A stretch of 64,000 nucleotides of DNA, taken from positions 1 to 64,000 of the forward strand of contig CAUZDY010000007.1 in NCBI GenBank assembly GCA_963578805.1, in the 5' to 3' direction. Shown here in pieces: positions 45,428 through 55,581 of this stretch. Each line of letters begins with the position of its first letter. Position 1 is the first letter of the stretch. This stretch comes from CAUZIB01 sp963578805 (GTDB lineage: Bacteria; Acidobacteriota; Vicinamibacteria; Vicinamibacterales; UBA8438). Under the pieces are notes generated by a model. That model was not told the origin of the DNA. It was given only the letters and a program-made list of their open reading frames with translations, and searched no databases. Position numbers and translations under genes: made by a program.

Positions 45428-46306
45428 CTACTTTCTGTAGTTTCGATCCCTTCGAATTGAAGCGGTTCTGGGGATCATCGCTGCGCTATCCTTTTCAGAT
45501 GTATCCAATGCGCGTAGGGTGACGTCGGGGTCGAGGTGAATTCCGAACACCTCCCGCAGAAGAGGTACCAGCTCCTTACGCTCAATCGTTCGCTTCTTGT
45601 TGACCCCACCTGAGTGCTCGACGTATACGAGGTCCCGAAGCATGTACCTGGCCTCGGTTGTTCTCTGTTGAACGATCACGTGTCTGACGAACGGACTTTG
45701 TGGGTGAGTGCTGGTGAACCAGTTACCAAGTTCGAAGTCGACCGGGTAGGCCTCTTCTCGGTCGAGCGCATACAGGTCGGTCCATTCGTTGCCTCGCTTC
45801 AGTTGAAGCACGTCGATGCTTTCCTCTGCGACGACCCGAAACGTGTCACGGCCCTGCAATGACTCGGTGCTACTCATCGGCACCGGCTGGAGCGGGCCGT
45901 CCCCGCCGAAGCCGACATCACAGAGGTAGTCGGCTCCTGAGATGCGTGTGACCAGGACCATGTGAGTTCGCGGTCTCAACCCCGATGCCCCCTGGCGAAC
46001 ACGTGCCAAGTGGGGAATTACATTGAAACCGAGACGTTCCAGGACAGCCAGGAAGAGCGTGTTCTGTTCGAAGCAGTATCCACCTCTCTGGTTGTGAATT
46101 AGTTTGGTCTGCAAGCTGTCGAGGTCGAGCCTGACCGGACAACCCATCTGGATCTCCAGGTTTTCGAACGGAATGCTCGATGCGTGCGCCTGGTGTAGCC
46201 TCGTCAGGGTGTCGAGACCTGATACGGAGACAGAACTCTGGCCAACACGGCGAGAATAGGCGGCAATATCAAGAGAGTGGCACACACGTAACCTCTCTTG
46301 GCCCAT
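45428..46306 (-). CDS. Arylamine N-acetyltransferase
   Basis: This cysteine-dependent acetyltransferase moves acetyl from CoA to arylamines or hydrazines. The triad is present: Cys in RGGYCFEQNTLF, His in RPRTHMVLVT and Asp in YLCDVGFGGDGPLQP. The N-terminus has HQAHASSIPFENLEIQMG, as in the family. ATG 46306 is one of several possible starts; GTG 46285, behind a GAGAGG, is also plausible. About 292 residues, normal length. Confidence 0.9.
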   Translation of the reverse strand: MGQERLRVCHSLDIAAYSRRVGQSSVSVSGLDTLTRLHQAHASSIPFENLEIQMGCPVRLDLDSLQTKLIHNQRGGYCFEQNTLFLAVLERLGFNVIPHLARVRQGASGLRPRTHMVLVTRISGADYLCDVGFGGDGPLQPVPMSSTESLQGRDTFRVVAEESIDVLQLKRGNEWTDLYALDREEAYPVDFELGNWFTSTHPQSPFVRHVIVQQRTTEARYMLRDLVYVEHSGGVNKKRTIERKELVPLLREVFGIHLDPDVTLRALDTSEKDSAAMIPRTASIRRDRNYRK

Positions 46307-46374
46307 TCCCTCTCTGACCGACGAGACCAATGACGCCGTAGTGGTCGAGTTGCGATCCAGGGGTACTCGCCGAA

Positions 46375-47412
46375 TTACCTCGAGCCGTCGCTGTCGGCTC
46401 GCTCCTCTGCGCGTGCGCCGGCCAGCGTATTGCGGATCGCGTAGTTTCCCTCATGACACGCAAACTCGTACATTAGGCCGGTGCCCGGCGCGGGGCGCAT
46501 GAAAATCACAGCGGTCCAGGGCTTGGTCCACGTCGTCGAATCTTCGACTGTGAACTCGTATCGCAGCGTGTTGGCATCCATTCGCGAGAAGCGTTCGGTT
46601 AAGCGAAGGTGTTCGCCGGTGGATGGGCGAACCTGTCCACCTGAGCGTAGGTTCGTGGTCTCGACCACCAGGGTGTCACCATCCCAGTGCCCCCGCGAGT
46701 TCCCCAGGTGGCTCCGGATATCAGGGTGCAGATCGGCGCCTCCGTCTAGGCGGATGATACGGGCGTCGTGCATCATCTCCATGTTGATGACGACATAATC
46801 GGGCGATTGCACAATCTGGTAGTTACTGTTGTAGCCGCGTCCCGTCATGGGGAGACGACCGCCTGTGCAACGCAACCCCGCGCCGAGGTCTTCTGGCCCA
46901 ACGGGCAGTGTGCCGTCGCCTCGATCGCCGTCGCGCTGCCCGATGCTGGCCTGTCGTCTCAATTCACCTTCGGGTGTCAGCTGGGGAATCCTCCCATCGG
47001 GCGGATCGACGATCAAGGACGTACGGTTCTCAAACCAGCGATCGATCAACCAGAACTGATTGTAGTTGCCAGTTGTCGTATCGTTGGACGTGAAAGCCGA
47101 GGCCTCATTCAGGACGGCCTCGTACACGCTGTCCCCGAACGCGGCGTCGGTTTCACCGTTGAAGAGCTCCAGGGCCTTCTGCTGCAGGAGCGCTACCTCT
47201 TCGTCGGTCAGGAACTCCCGGTTGCCCAGCGTGCTAAGGCGTTCAAGCGGCGTGGCCGAGTCGCTCGCCCACACGCCTTGCAGGTCGGGATGCCCCCAAG
47301 GGGTCTCACTCGGAACCTGCCCTGCCACTGGCACTGTGGTAAGCCCTAGAAGTGCGGTGATTCCTGCAAGCGTCGCTAATAAACCAATTGACTCCGATTG
47401 TCGTAACCTCAT
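46375..47412 (-). CDS. Exported protein of the HPDLQGVW family, function unknown
   Basis: A signal peptide (to about residue 25) precedes a mature part that begins TPWGHPDLQGVWASDSATPL. The conserved blocks are IVDPPDGRIPQLTPEGELRR, NMEMMHDARIIRLDGG and SRGHWDGDTLVVETTNL. This is a large family of secreted proteins of unknown role, very common in Acidobacteriota. ATG 47412 lies 7 bases from GGGAGG and is preferred over ATG 47418, which touches it. Product 345 residues. A relative starts at the right end of the window (63791). Confidence 0.75.
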   Translation of the reverse strand: MRLRQSESIGLLATLAGITALLGLTTVPVAGQVPSETPWGHPDLQGVWASDSATPLERLSTLGNREFLTDEEVALLQQKALELFNGETDAAFGDSVYEAVLNEASAFTSNDTTTGNYNQFWLIDRWFENRTSLIVDPPDGRIPQLTPEGELRRQASIGQRDGDRGDGTLPVGPEDLGAGLRCTGGRLPMTGRGYNSNYQIVQSPDYVVINMEMMHDARIIRLDGGADLHPDIRSHLGNSRGHWDGDTLVVETTNLRSGGQVRPSTGEHLRLTERFSRMDANTLRYEFTVEDSTTWTKPWTAVIFMRPAPGTGLMYEFACHEGNYAIRNTLAGARAEERADSDGSR

Positions 47413-47567
47413 TCTCATACCTCCCTTAAAGGGCAAAGCCTTGATCAAGAGAATTTCACATTCCTTGGTACACTAGCATGACCAACTGAGTCAACGGCAT
47501 AACTCAAAATACGAAAAATACCTGCTATCGATTCGATTCGCAGGTGGTGGACTTTAAGGTGGGAAGT

Positions 47568-49214
47568 TTAGTTGCTGACTCCGTCAGTGGTCCGTCCGCA
47601 GACGTTAGTCCAGCCTTGGCTGCAGGCTCGGGAATAAAGGGCTGCCGGCGACCGGTCTGTGATCGGCCCTTTGGTTCCCCTCAGGATGATTGGATAGTCC
47701 TCCAGTGTCGGCGGTGCATGCTCGAGTGCGTTGGGATCTGAGGTCAGCTTGGCGAGGTTCTGGCAAGCAAGTTCAAAACCAAGGTCACAACCTCGCTCGA
47801 GCGCCCCCGCGGCGTCCAGCGGATCGAGTCGACGTTGATCTTCCCCTGAGAGAGACAACGCAACGTGAAGAATACCTGCTTCGTTGCAGGCCCACCCCGA
47901 TCCAGTCCTACAAAACCGTAACTGCATATCGGCGAGATACGGACAGGCGTGCGGTCTCTCGTCATCGCAGGCTCCCTGCCAGAACGGAACCCACTGGCCG
48001 GGGTGTCGATCACCCACACCTTGGGTCGCACTCATAACCGTGAACACGATGGCCCAGAGTGTCATGTAGGCAAAGTTGCGTTGGCGAGGGAGAAGCGATC
48101 TACCGAGCATCACCGGATCGAAGCCGCGAAGCCACTGTGAGCGCGCCATACGGTCCAGTAGCTGAATCGAGAGGTTCAGCACTGGCACCTGCAACAGCTT
48201 GTCGTAAAAGGTTGGCACGCCGGCACGACCGAGGAGCACATAGAGTCCCACAGTGCTCAGGCCGTAGAGCACGCCGAACATGATGCGCCCCAACTCGGTC
48301 CGTGGAGCCGTGGACGGATCCGTAAACAAGAGATGCATACCTAGGAACACGGCAATCGGGACATACGAGTCGTAGAAGAAATAGGTCCCCGTCGCAGTCG
48401 AGTAGAGGAGGCCGAAGGCGTAGGTCGCCACGACGGCGGATACCGTCATCGACGTCACACCGAAGAGGTACTGCCCTGGTAGCGCGACGAGAAACAGTAC
48501 CAGGTACACATGAGGAGGGTAGAACTGCGTGATCGCTATATCCTGACCCCATGTGAGGTCGCTCGTCCCGGTGAGAATCAAGCCGAGCGAGAAGATGGCG
48601 AGTGGAAACGATGACGGATTAAAGATATGGACACGTCGCCCTTCCTTGCTCCACTGGAGCAGCTCTTTACCAGCGAAGCCGAGCGCCACCAGGAGAAACT
48701 GCATATAGAACAAGTCGTCGATGAACCAGAGAAACAAGTTGATACTGAAGATGACCGGGAACGGACCGAACCCAAGGGTGTAGGAGTCTCGCCGTGACCA
48801 GCAGAGCAGCATGTCGAACGCGTAGGCGAAGATTAGCTGCGCCGCGACAAGAAAGGCCGAGTCGTAGACTGGGCGCCAGTGCCACCCCCAGTACAGGAGG
48901 AACGCTGCTTGCGCGCTCGCTTGGACGTAGTGCTGCTTCCGAAGCGCAACCTCCAGCGTCAGTGTTCGGTTCTTGCGCTCGGATAGCCCGAACAGTGCCA
49001 TGCTCCAAACAAGCAGCAGAGCACCTGTGCCGAAAAACGACCACTGGAACGATGAATTGGGTCGAACCACGTCTAGAAAGCCGAAAGTGATGAGACCTAA
49101 GGCGAAGGTCGACACCAGCCCGCAACCTTGCATCGGCGACAGGCGTACCGGTCTGCTAGCCGATGGTGAAGTGGCTTGCTGGGACGAGGTATGGTGCTCG
49201 TGTACGATTGGCAC
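47568..49214 (-). CDS. RnfD/NqrB-like membrane protein with Cys-rich Sel1-like tail
   Basis: The first ~380 residues form about ten membrane helices. SYTLGFGPFPVIFSIN, RVHIFNPSSFPLAIFSLG and GMHLLFTDPSTAPRTELGR resemble the RnfD/NqrB subunits of redox-driven ion pumps. The usual flavin-threonine motif was not identified with confidence. The last ~150 residues hold four C-x7-C units (CDDERPHAC, CRTGSGWAC, CDLGFELAC, CSQGWTNVC), like disulfide-bonded Sel1/Hcp repeats, so the tail is probably outside the cytoplasm. No other Rnf genes are near. Confidence 0.7.
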   Translation of the reverse strand: MPIVHEHHTSSQQATSPSASRPVRLSPMQGCGLVSTFALGLITFGFLDVVRPNSSFQWSFFGTGALLLVWSMALFGLSERKNRTLTLEVALRKQHYVQASAQAAFLLYWGWHWRPVYDSAFLVAAQLIFAYAFDMLLCWSRRDSYTLGFGPFPVIFSINLFLWFIDDLFYMQFLLVALGFAGKELLQWSKEGRRVHIFNPSSFPLAIFSLGLILTGTSDLTWGQDIAITQFYPPHVYLVLFLVALPGQYLFGVTSMTVSAVVATYAFGLLYSTATGTYFFYDSYVPIAVFLGMHLLFTDPSTAPRTELGRIMFGVLYGLSTVGLYVLLGRAGVPTFYDKLLQVPVLNLSIQLLDRMARSQWLRGFDPVMLGRSLLPRQRNFAYMTLWAIVFTVMSATQGVGDRHPGQWVPFWQGACDDERPHACPYLADMQLRFCRTGSGWACNEAGILHVALSLSGEDQRRLDPLDAAGALERGCDLGFELACQNLAKLTSDPNALEHAPPTLEDYPIILRGTKGPITDRSPAALYSRACSQGWTNVCGRTTDGVSN

Positions 49215-49562
49215 TCTGCCGGCTCACACGGTCGCGTCTGCAGTTACAGAGTTACGGAAGTAGGACGCAGCATATTGCCAGAATACTAACCTGGGCATCG
49301 TTGATTTTGGATACCGACTATGTGTGACGGACTGCAGCGTCACAGAAAACCCATCGTTGCGGGACCATTACTTCTGTCGATACGATTCGAGCATCTGGAG
49401 ACCGACACTTGATTAGCGTGTTCTGGTGACCGGTCAGGAGTTGAGGGTCTCGATCGGTACAGGCATCGCGACAGGGAACTAGGCCGGTTCTGGGGAGACC
49501 GTCATCGATGTTCTGTGAGTCGCCCTAACCGTCTTTATTAACGTGAGTAAGGAGGAGGGAAC
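49215..49562. other. Gap upstream of the dipeptidase gene
   Basis: No gene, tRNA or repeat is recognised. It should hold divergent promoters for the membrane protein and the dipeptidase, but no clear -35/-10 pair was found. The ribosome-binding site AAGGAGGAGG for the dipeptidase lies at the right edge. Confidence 0.4.
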
Positions 49563-50837
49563 GTGGCCAGAACGTCTGTTAAGCGCTGGTTGTTGGTTCT
49601 CGGTGTCATGCTTGGAGCTGTGTTAGCTGGCAGGTATATCCTCGGCGGTCAATCAATTGACGCACTACACAACGATGCGATTGTCGTTGATGGGCACGTG
49701 CACATTACCAATCGAGTGTTCTGGGAGGGCATCGATCCCTGGGAGGTACAGACGACAGGACTGTGGGACTATGCACGGGCAAGAGAAGGGGGACTGGATG
49801 TCGTCATAGCACAGGTCTACCTGGAGGATCCGTACAACAACTACAACTACGCGGTGAAACAGCAGGTGCGATTGGTTGAGACGTTTCATCGTGTGCTCGA
49901 AGCGAACCCGGAGCGGATGGAGTTGGCGTTGAGCGCCGCGGATGTCCAGCGTATTGTGGGTACCGGTAAGACCAGTGTCATCCTGGCCCTCGAAGGCGGT
50001 TTCGATATGGAGGGCGACCTCGACGTTTTGCGGTTGTTTTACCGTCTTGGCGTGCGGCTGATCCAGTTCTCGAACCACAACACGACTAACGCGTTTGCCG
50101 ATGCCGGACTGGGCGAGCAGGCCTGGGGCGGTATCACCGACCACGGCCTGGCGGTGATCAGAGAAATGAACCGACTGGGCATCCTTATCGACATCTCTCA
50201 CGCGTCTGATGCGGCCCAGTTGCAAATCATCGAGGCGAGTGCGGCGCCTGTCGTTGCGAGCCATCATGGACTTCGACGCTTCTCCGAATCACCGAGAACC
50301 CTTTCGGACGACGTGTTGAAAGCGATGGCGGCAAAGGGTGGGCTTGTTGGAATTCACTCGTCCGCCGGCTTTCTTAGTCAGGAGTTTTTGGACTGGTCCG
50401 GTTCCCAGCCGAGAGAACCTCGGGTTAACTGGCTTGAGGCATTGAGCCGTTCGCCCAGTGGAGACTATGGTCAATATATTGCTGCCCTCGATTCTGAGAT
50501 GCGGAAAAACTGGATTCGCGACCAAGGTGGTACCGGCTACGGGGTGCCGTGGCGGGAACGGCAGCAGCAGACCATCGACTCGGGTGGGCCCCTTCCAACT
50601 GAGAAAGATTGGGTGGATCATGTCGATCACGGCGTGAACCTTGTTGGAGAGGATCACGTTGGTATCGGCATGGATATGATGTCTGGGGGATCGAATATTC
50701 GCGACTTCGATGCGACCAGTTACCCACGGCTCACTGCGGCTCTCGTGGCCAAAGGATATAGTCCCTCGAGAGTTCGCAAGATTCTTGGTGAAAACTGGTT
50801 GCGAGTTCTCGACGGTGCCAAGGCGTCGAGCGAGTAG
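49563..50837 (+). CDS. M19 family dipeptidase (renal dipeptidase-like), membrane-anchored
   Basis: This is a zinc peptidase that cleaves dipeptides, often including D-residues. One hydrophobic helix (about 9-27) anchors or exports it. The metal motif near residue 43 reads DGHVHITNRVF: the family usually has HxD, here HxH (His45, His47). Other ligands lie in ALEGGFDMEGD, ISHASDAAQLQI and VVASHHGLRRFSE. GVPWRERQQ and GMDMMSGGSNIRDFDATSY are conserved near the end. GTG 49563 has a strong AAGGAGGAGG. Length is 424 residues. The gutted copy at 42350-42550 is a paralogue. Confidence 0.9.
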   Translation: MARTSVKRWLLVLGVMLGAVLAGRYILGGQSIDALHNDAIVVDGHVHITNRVFWEGIDPWEVQTTGLWDYARAREGGLDVVIAQVYLEDPYNNYNYAVKQQVRLVETFHRVLEANPERMELALSAADVQRIVGTGKTSVILALEGGFDMEGDLDVLRLFYRLGVRLIQFSNHNTTNAFADAGLGEQAWGGITDHGLAVIREMNRLGILIDISHASDAAQLQIIEASAAPVVASHHGLRRFSESPRTLSDDVLKAMAAKGGLVGIHSSAGFLSQEFLDWSGSQPREPRVNWLEALSRSPSGDYGQYIAALDSEMRKNWIRDQGGTGYGVPWRERQQQTIDSGGPLPTEKDWVDHVDHGVNLVGEDHVGIGMDMMSGGSNIRDFDATSYPRLTAALVAKGYSPSRVRKILGENWLRVLDGAKASSE

Positions 50838-50888
50838 GTTTTCGTCGTAATTTACGGTAGATTGACGGTTAACTCAGCTGGAGGACCC

Positions 50889-53300
50889 ATGAGACACCTG
50901 TCCCGATCGTGCCGACCGTTCTGCTTGCTCCTCTTCACGCTGCTGCTCGCCGGCGTGACTGCATCTGCTCAGAACTTCGCCGATGTTGAAGCGGTGCCAC
51001 CACCGGACGGTCCGGTTGTGCTCTCTACCTTTGAGTACCCTCGCATTCGAGCGGTGCCGGTCGCACGAGGGCTCTCCCACCCGTGGGCGTTGGCCTTCCG
51101 GAAAAATGGGGACATTCTTGTCACGGAGCGCGATAAGGGTACCCTCCGCGTGGTCCGCGATGGACAACTCCTTGAGCGGTCCGTCCCAGGTGTGCCGGAG
51201 GTCTATACAGGTGTGCTGCGTGCCGGACTGATGGACATCGCTATCCACCCAGAAGACGATAGCCTGGTCTATCTGACTTATTCCAAAGCGGCGCAGCTCG
51301 ATCCGTCGAAAGAGGTCCCGGAATGGGCATACGAGGGGCAGAGTGGTTCTCATGTGGCGTTGGCCAGGGGCCGTCTCGACGGTGGCGCTCTGACCGAGGT
51401 TCGTGACATTTTCATCACCGACCAGATTGACCTTGGTGTCTCGGCATCAAGAATCGCATTCGGCCCGGATGGGCTGCTATACGTTGGCATCGGCGGGGCG
51501 ATCAGGACACCGTCAGGTGTTGGTACTCCGACCGCTCCATACGCTCAAGATCCGGGTAGTCACTACGGGAAGGTGTTGCGTCTGCGAGATGACGGCACCG
51601 TGCCCGATGACAATCCTTTCGTCGGGAATGCCGACTACAAGCCTGAAATTTATTCGATGGGGCATCGGAATCAGATCGGCCTCGGCTTCAATCCCCAGAC
51701 TGGTGATCTTTGGGCTACCGAGAACGCGCCGCAAGGTGGTGACGAGGCGAACATCATCACGCCTGGTGCCAACTACGGTTGGCCGCTAGCGTCCGACGGC
51801 CGTGAGTACTCAGGCCTTTGGGTTTCAGACACTCCATGGCTAGAGGATTTTGCGCGGCCGGAGGTCGTCTGGTGGCCGTCGATCGCACCGTCTGGGTTGA
51901 CGTTCTACACGGGTGAGCAGTTTCCCGCCTGGCAGGGCGATCTATTCGTCGGCGCGATGCGAACCGGCCGTATGCCGCACACTGGGCACTTGGAACGTAT
52001 TGTTTTCAACCGTCAAGGCCAAGAGATTGCACGCGAGTGGTTACTTTCCGAACTTAAACAGAGGATTCGTGATGTTCGACAAGGACCTGATGGGTACCTT
52101 TACGTTCTGACTGACGAGGATGATGCAGTCCTTCTCAGAATTGAGCCTGCCCGAGCGATCACCGATCCGCCCGGTAATATTTTAACGATGGACCGCTCGT
52201 CTGAACCACGCGTTCCACCCCTCCCGGAAGCGGAGTGGACTGCAGAGCAGCGCGCCCTTGTCCAGATGTATGCACCAGGCGGGATTCCGGGGAATGCACT
52301 CAGAACGCTTTTGCGTGTTCCGGCATTGGCTAACCGAGTGCTGCCGCTGCTGACCTATGTTGCAAACGATTCGACACTGTCGCCGCGTCATCGAGCCATA
52401 CTGATCTTGCGCACGGCCTGGCTCACACAGAGTGCCAATCTCTGGGCGACACACGCGAGCCGAGCAGGCGAGGCTGGGATCACCGATGACGAGCTGCGGC
52501 GTGTCGCGGAGGGTCCTAATGAAGGGTGGATCGAGTTTGAGTCCACGCTCATCCATCTCGCTGACGAGCTGTTTCGGAACTCGTCGGTCACCGACGCAAC
52601 GTGGGATCGACTCTCGGGCGAGTATGACGTCTACAACCTAGTGGACGCGGTCGTCACCGTGAGCGAAACCACGGCGCAGGCCGTCCTGTTTAACTCGCTG
52701 GGGATCCAGCCTGATGACAATAGGACCGCAGACCTTCCGACGACGTCGATCGGATACCGCGTGGTTGTGCCAGACCGGGAACCGCCACTCACGTCACCTC
52801 GCGTCGAACCGGTGGATGGTGATGGACTCCGCATCAGACGAACGCTTGGTCGCCATCCGGATCTGAATGCTCGATGGAACGAAAACGACCGTTACGTGCT
52901 CGATCCTGAGCAGTCGCGACTGACTCCACACGACCGTGAGCTCCTGATCCTGCGTACAGGTTGGAACGCACAGGCCGTCTACGAGTGGGCGAAGCACGTC
53001 GGGAGCGTCGGTCGCGCGCGCGATCATGGTCTCGACCCGGTCTGGATTGCTCAGGGTGCCGATGCCACGGGTTGGACCTCGAATGAGTTAACACTCATCA
53101 ACGCGGCGAACGAAATGTATCGCGACATGACGATTTCTGACGAGACGTGGCGGAATCTGTCCGAACGTTACGACACGCACCAGATGATTAGTATTGCGGC
53201 GACCGTCGCGCGCTATCGGAAAGTGTCGATGACGCTTAACGCGTTGGGTGTGCAGCCACTCCCAGACGACGAGCGGCTACCGGTTCTCGAAGGCTACTGA
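50889..53300 (+). CDS. PQQ sugar dehydrogenase fused to two carboxymuconolactone-decarboxylase domains
   Basis: After a signal peptide (1-25), residues about 40-425 form a soluble glucose/sorbosone dehydrogenase propeller: VARGLSHPWALAFRKNGDIL, then LMDIAIHPEDDSLVYLTYS, GMGHRNQ-type IYSMGHRNQIGLGFNPQTGD and APQGGDEANII. Two copies of a carboxymuconolactone-decarboxylase-like helical domain follow, near 446-625 and 655-803. Each carries an LILRTxW motif and a paired YDxYNLVDAV / YDTHQMISIA helix. The AhpD-type CxxC is absent in both. ATG 50889, behind GGAGG, gives 803 residues. The fusion is unusual. Confidence 0.85.
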   Translation: MRHLSRSCRPFCLLLFTLLLAGVTASAQNFADVEAVPPPDGPVVLSTFEYPRIRAVPVARGLSHPWALAFRKNGDILVTERDKGTLRVVRDGQLLERSVPGVPEVYTGVLRAGLMDIAIHPEDDSLVYLTYSKAAQLDPSKEVPEWAYEGQSGSHVALARGRLDGGALTEVRDIFITDQIDLGVSASRIAFGPDGLLYVGIGGAIRTPSGVGTPTAPYAQDPGSHYGKVLRLRDDGTVPDDNPFVGNADYKPEIYSMGHRNQIGLGFNPQTGDLWATENAPQGGDEANIITPGANYGWPLASDGREYSGLWVSDTPWLEDFARPEVVWWPSIAPSGLTFYTGEQFPAWQGDLFVGAMRTGRMPHTGHLERIVFNRQGQEIAREWLLSELKQRIRDVRQGPDGYLYVLTDEDDAVLLRIEPARAITDPPGNILTMDRSSEPRVPPLPEAEWTAEQRALVQMYAPGGIPGNALRTLLRVPALANRVLPLLTYVANDSTLSPRHRAILILRTAWLTQSANLWATHASRAGEAGITDDELRRVAEGPNEGWIEFESTLIHLADELFRNSSVTDATWDRLSGEYDVYNLVDAVVTVSETTAQAVLFNSLGIQPDDNRTADLPTTSIGYRVVVPDREPPLTSPRVEPVDGDGLRIRRTLGRHPDLNARWNENDRYVLDPEQSRLTPHDRELLILRTGWNAQAVYEWAKHVGSVGRARDHGLDPVWIAQGADATGWTSNELTLINAANEMYRDMTISDETWRNLSERYDTHQMISIAATVARYRKVSMTLNALGVQPLPDDERLPVLEGY

Positions 53301-53368
53301 AACCGGTAGTGTGGGAATCCTGGAGCGTCGTGGTTCCCGCAGTGCGTCTCGCACCGACGGAGATTGAC

Positions 53369-55474
53369 ATGAAGCTACCGATCCGGCTGGCCTCGCTCGC
53401 GTTTGGAATGGCGATGGTGCTGACCACCGCTTGCCAGGTGTCACCACCGACCGTTCCAATCGACAACGACGACATTGGTGGCGTCGTCGTTAGCGGGAAC
53501 GGACCGGAAGCCGGTGTTTGGGTCATCGCCGAGACTAGCGATCTGGACACAAGGTTTGCTCGGATCGTAGTCACTGACGGAGAGGGACGGTACGTCGTAC
53601 CGGATCTGCCAGAGGCTCGCTATCAGTTGTGGGTGAGGGGCTACGGACTCGTCGACTCGGCCCATGTCGACGCGTTGCCTGGTGACACCGTCGATCTTAT
53701 CGCCGTCTCGGCTCCAGATCCGGGATCGGCGGCTCAGGTGTATCCCGCAGCCTACTGGTATTCGATGATGGCCCTGCCGGCCGAGGCTGAACTGACTCAC
53801 CTTCAGGGCGGTCTCAACGAGTACCTCACCGGGATGAAGAACATGGGGTGCATCGGTTGCCATCAGCTTGGTCAGCAGTCGACTCGTACTGTTCCAGAGT
53901 CCCTTGGACACTTCGAGTCGTCCGAAGACGCCTGGCTACGGCGTATTTCGTCTGGCCAGGCCGGACAGCAGATGGCGGCTCAGGTCAGCGGGCGACTCGG
54001 TGGCGTACCTCTGAAATATCTGGCTGACTGGACCGATCGGGTTGCTGCAGGAGCGCTTCCGTCCACGCAACCGGAACGTCCGACGGGTACCGAGCGCAAT
54101 GTTGTGGCCACGATCAGAGACTGGGCCAGTCCGACGGTGTATATGCACGACCTGAGCTCGACCGATCGGCGCAACCCAACCGTCAATGCGTACGGTCGCA
54201 TCTATGGAGCTCCGGAGCTGAGCACCGATGATTTTCCCATTCTTGACCCGCAGGCCAACACCGACTCGAGCTTCAGAGCGCTGGTTCAAGACCCGGAGAC
54301 TCCGACGTCTGCCAGCACTCCCGTATTCCAACCGTCGCCCTACTGGGGCGACAAAGTTCTCTGGGACAGCCAGGCGAATGCCCACAACCCGATGTTCGAC
54401 CACGAGGGACGGGTCTGGTACACGGCAAGGGTCCGTGGCCCCAGTAACCCCGACTTCTGCCGCGAGGGGTCGAGTCATCCGTCGGCCCGTTTGTTTCCGC
54501 TTGAACAGTCTCGGAGGCACTTGGCACGCTACGAACCAGAGACCGGTGACTACCGCGTGATCGATACCTGTTTCAGTACTCACCATCTCCAGTTTGCGGA
54601 GGACGCCAATAACACGTTGTGGACCAGTGGCGGAGGTCAGGTGGTCGGGTGGTTAGACACCAAGATGTATGAAGAGACGTCAGACGCTGCTGCGTCGCAA
54701 GGCTGGGTCCCCTTGATACTGGATACCAACGGAAACGGCGAGCAAGACGAGTGGGTGGAGCCCGGAGAGCCGATCGATTCGACCCGCGATACACGCCTGA
54801 ACGCCGGCTTCTATGCAGTGATGCCAAGCCCGGTTGATGGGTCCATCTGGGGATCCGTTGCATTCCGGTATCCGGGCTCGATCATTCGGCTGGACCCCGG
54901 TCCCAGTCCACCAGAAACTGCCCTTGCCGAGATCTACAATCCGCCACTCCCTGGATTTGGTATTCGTGGCGCCGACATCGACCGCAACGGTGTTGTCTGG
55001 GTGTCGCTCGGGAGTGGGCACCTTGGCGAATTCGACCGCCGAAGATGTCAGGGACCACTGAATGGGCCGGAGGCGACTGGCGACCACTGTCCGGAAGGAT
55101 GGACGTTGCACCGACTGCCTGGACCCGGGTTCGACGATCTTCCAGAATTCAGCATCGAGTCGAGCTACTACACGTGGGTCGACCAGCACAATACGTCCGG
55201 GCTCGGCGCGAACGTGCCGATCGCGACTGGCAACCTGTTCGATGGTGTCCACGCCCTTGTCGATGGTGATTTCGTGACCCTTCGGATTCCGTACCCACTC
55301 GGCTTTTATAGTAAGGGCTTCGACGGTCGAATTGACGACCCGAACGCCGGGTGGAAGGGGCGCGGCCTGTGGGTCTCCGAAGGAGACCGCACGCCATGGT
55401 TAATGGAAGGGGGCACCGAAAATAGGCCGCTCGTCGTGCACTTCCAGGTACGCCCTGACCCGTTGGCGAAGTAG
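53369..55474 (+). CDS. Haem c lipoprotein with propeller domain
   Basis: The signal peptide ends in the lipobox LTTAC, so the protein is probably membrane-tethered. A carboxypeptidase-regulatory-like beta domain (about 40-115) contains EAGVWVIAETSD and RYVVPDLPEARYQLWVRG. One haem c site CIGCH lies near 160-164. The C-terminal ~450 residues form a propeller with HNPMFDHEGRVWYTARVRG and HHLQFAEDANNTLWTSGGG, like virginiamycin B lyase and related vgb-type proteins. ATG 53369 is preferred over an earlier start at 53309 because the signal peptide begins there. Length 701 residues; role unknown. Confidence 0.75.
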   Translation: MKLPIRLASLAFGMAMVLTTACQVSPPTVPIDNDDIGGVVVSGNGPEAGVWVIAETSDLDTRFARIVVTDGEGRYVVPDLPEARYQLWVRGYGLVDSAHVDALPGDTVDLIAVSAPDPGSAAQVYPAAYWYSMMALPAEAELTHLQGGLNEYLTGMKNMGCIGCHQLGQQSTRTVPESLGHFESSEDAWLRRISSGQAGQQMAAQVSGRLGGVPLKYLADWTDRVAAGALPSTQPERPTGTERNVVATIRDWASPTVYMHDLSSTDRRNPTVNAYGRIYGAPELSTDDFPILDPQANTDSSFRALVQDPETPTSASTPVFQPSPYWGDKVLWDSQANAHNPMFDHEGRVWYTARVRGPSNPDFCREGSSHPSARLFPLEQSRRHLARYEPETGDYRVIDTCFSTHHLQFAEDANNTLWTSGGGQVVGWLDTKMYEETSDAAASQGWVPLILDTNGNGEQDEWVEPGEPIDSTRDTRLNAGFYAVMPSPVDGSIWGSVAFRYPGSIIRLDPGPSPPETALAEIYNPPLPGFGIRGADIDRNGVVWVSLGSGHLGEFDRRRCQGPLNGPEATGDHCPEGWTLHRLPGPGFDDLPEFSIESSYYTWVDQHNTSGLGANVPIATGNLFDGVHALVDGDFVTLRIPYPLGFYSKGFDGRIDDPNAGWKGRGLWVSEGDRTPWLMEGGTENRPLVVHFQVRPDPLAK

Positions 55475-55581
55475 GATGACCGTCGCCATATTCTGCCGTG
55501 AGAAGGAGAACGGCAGATGTCATTCATCCTCGTTCGTCACGTGGGGGTCTACCTGCGATGAGCACGTGACCATACGCAACC

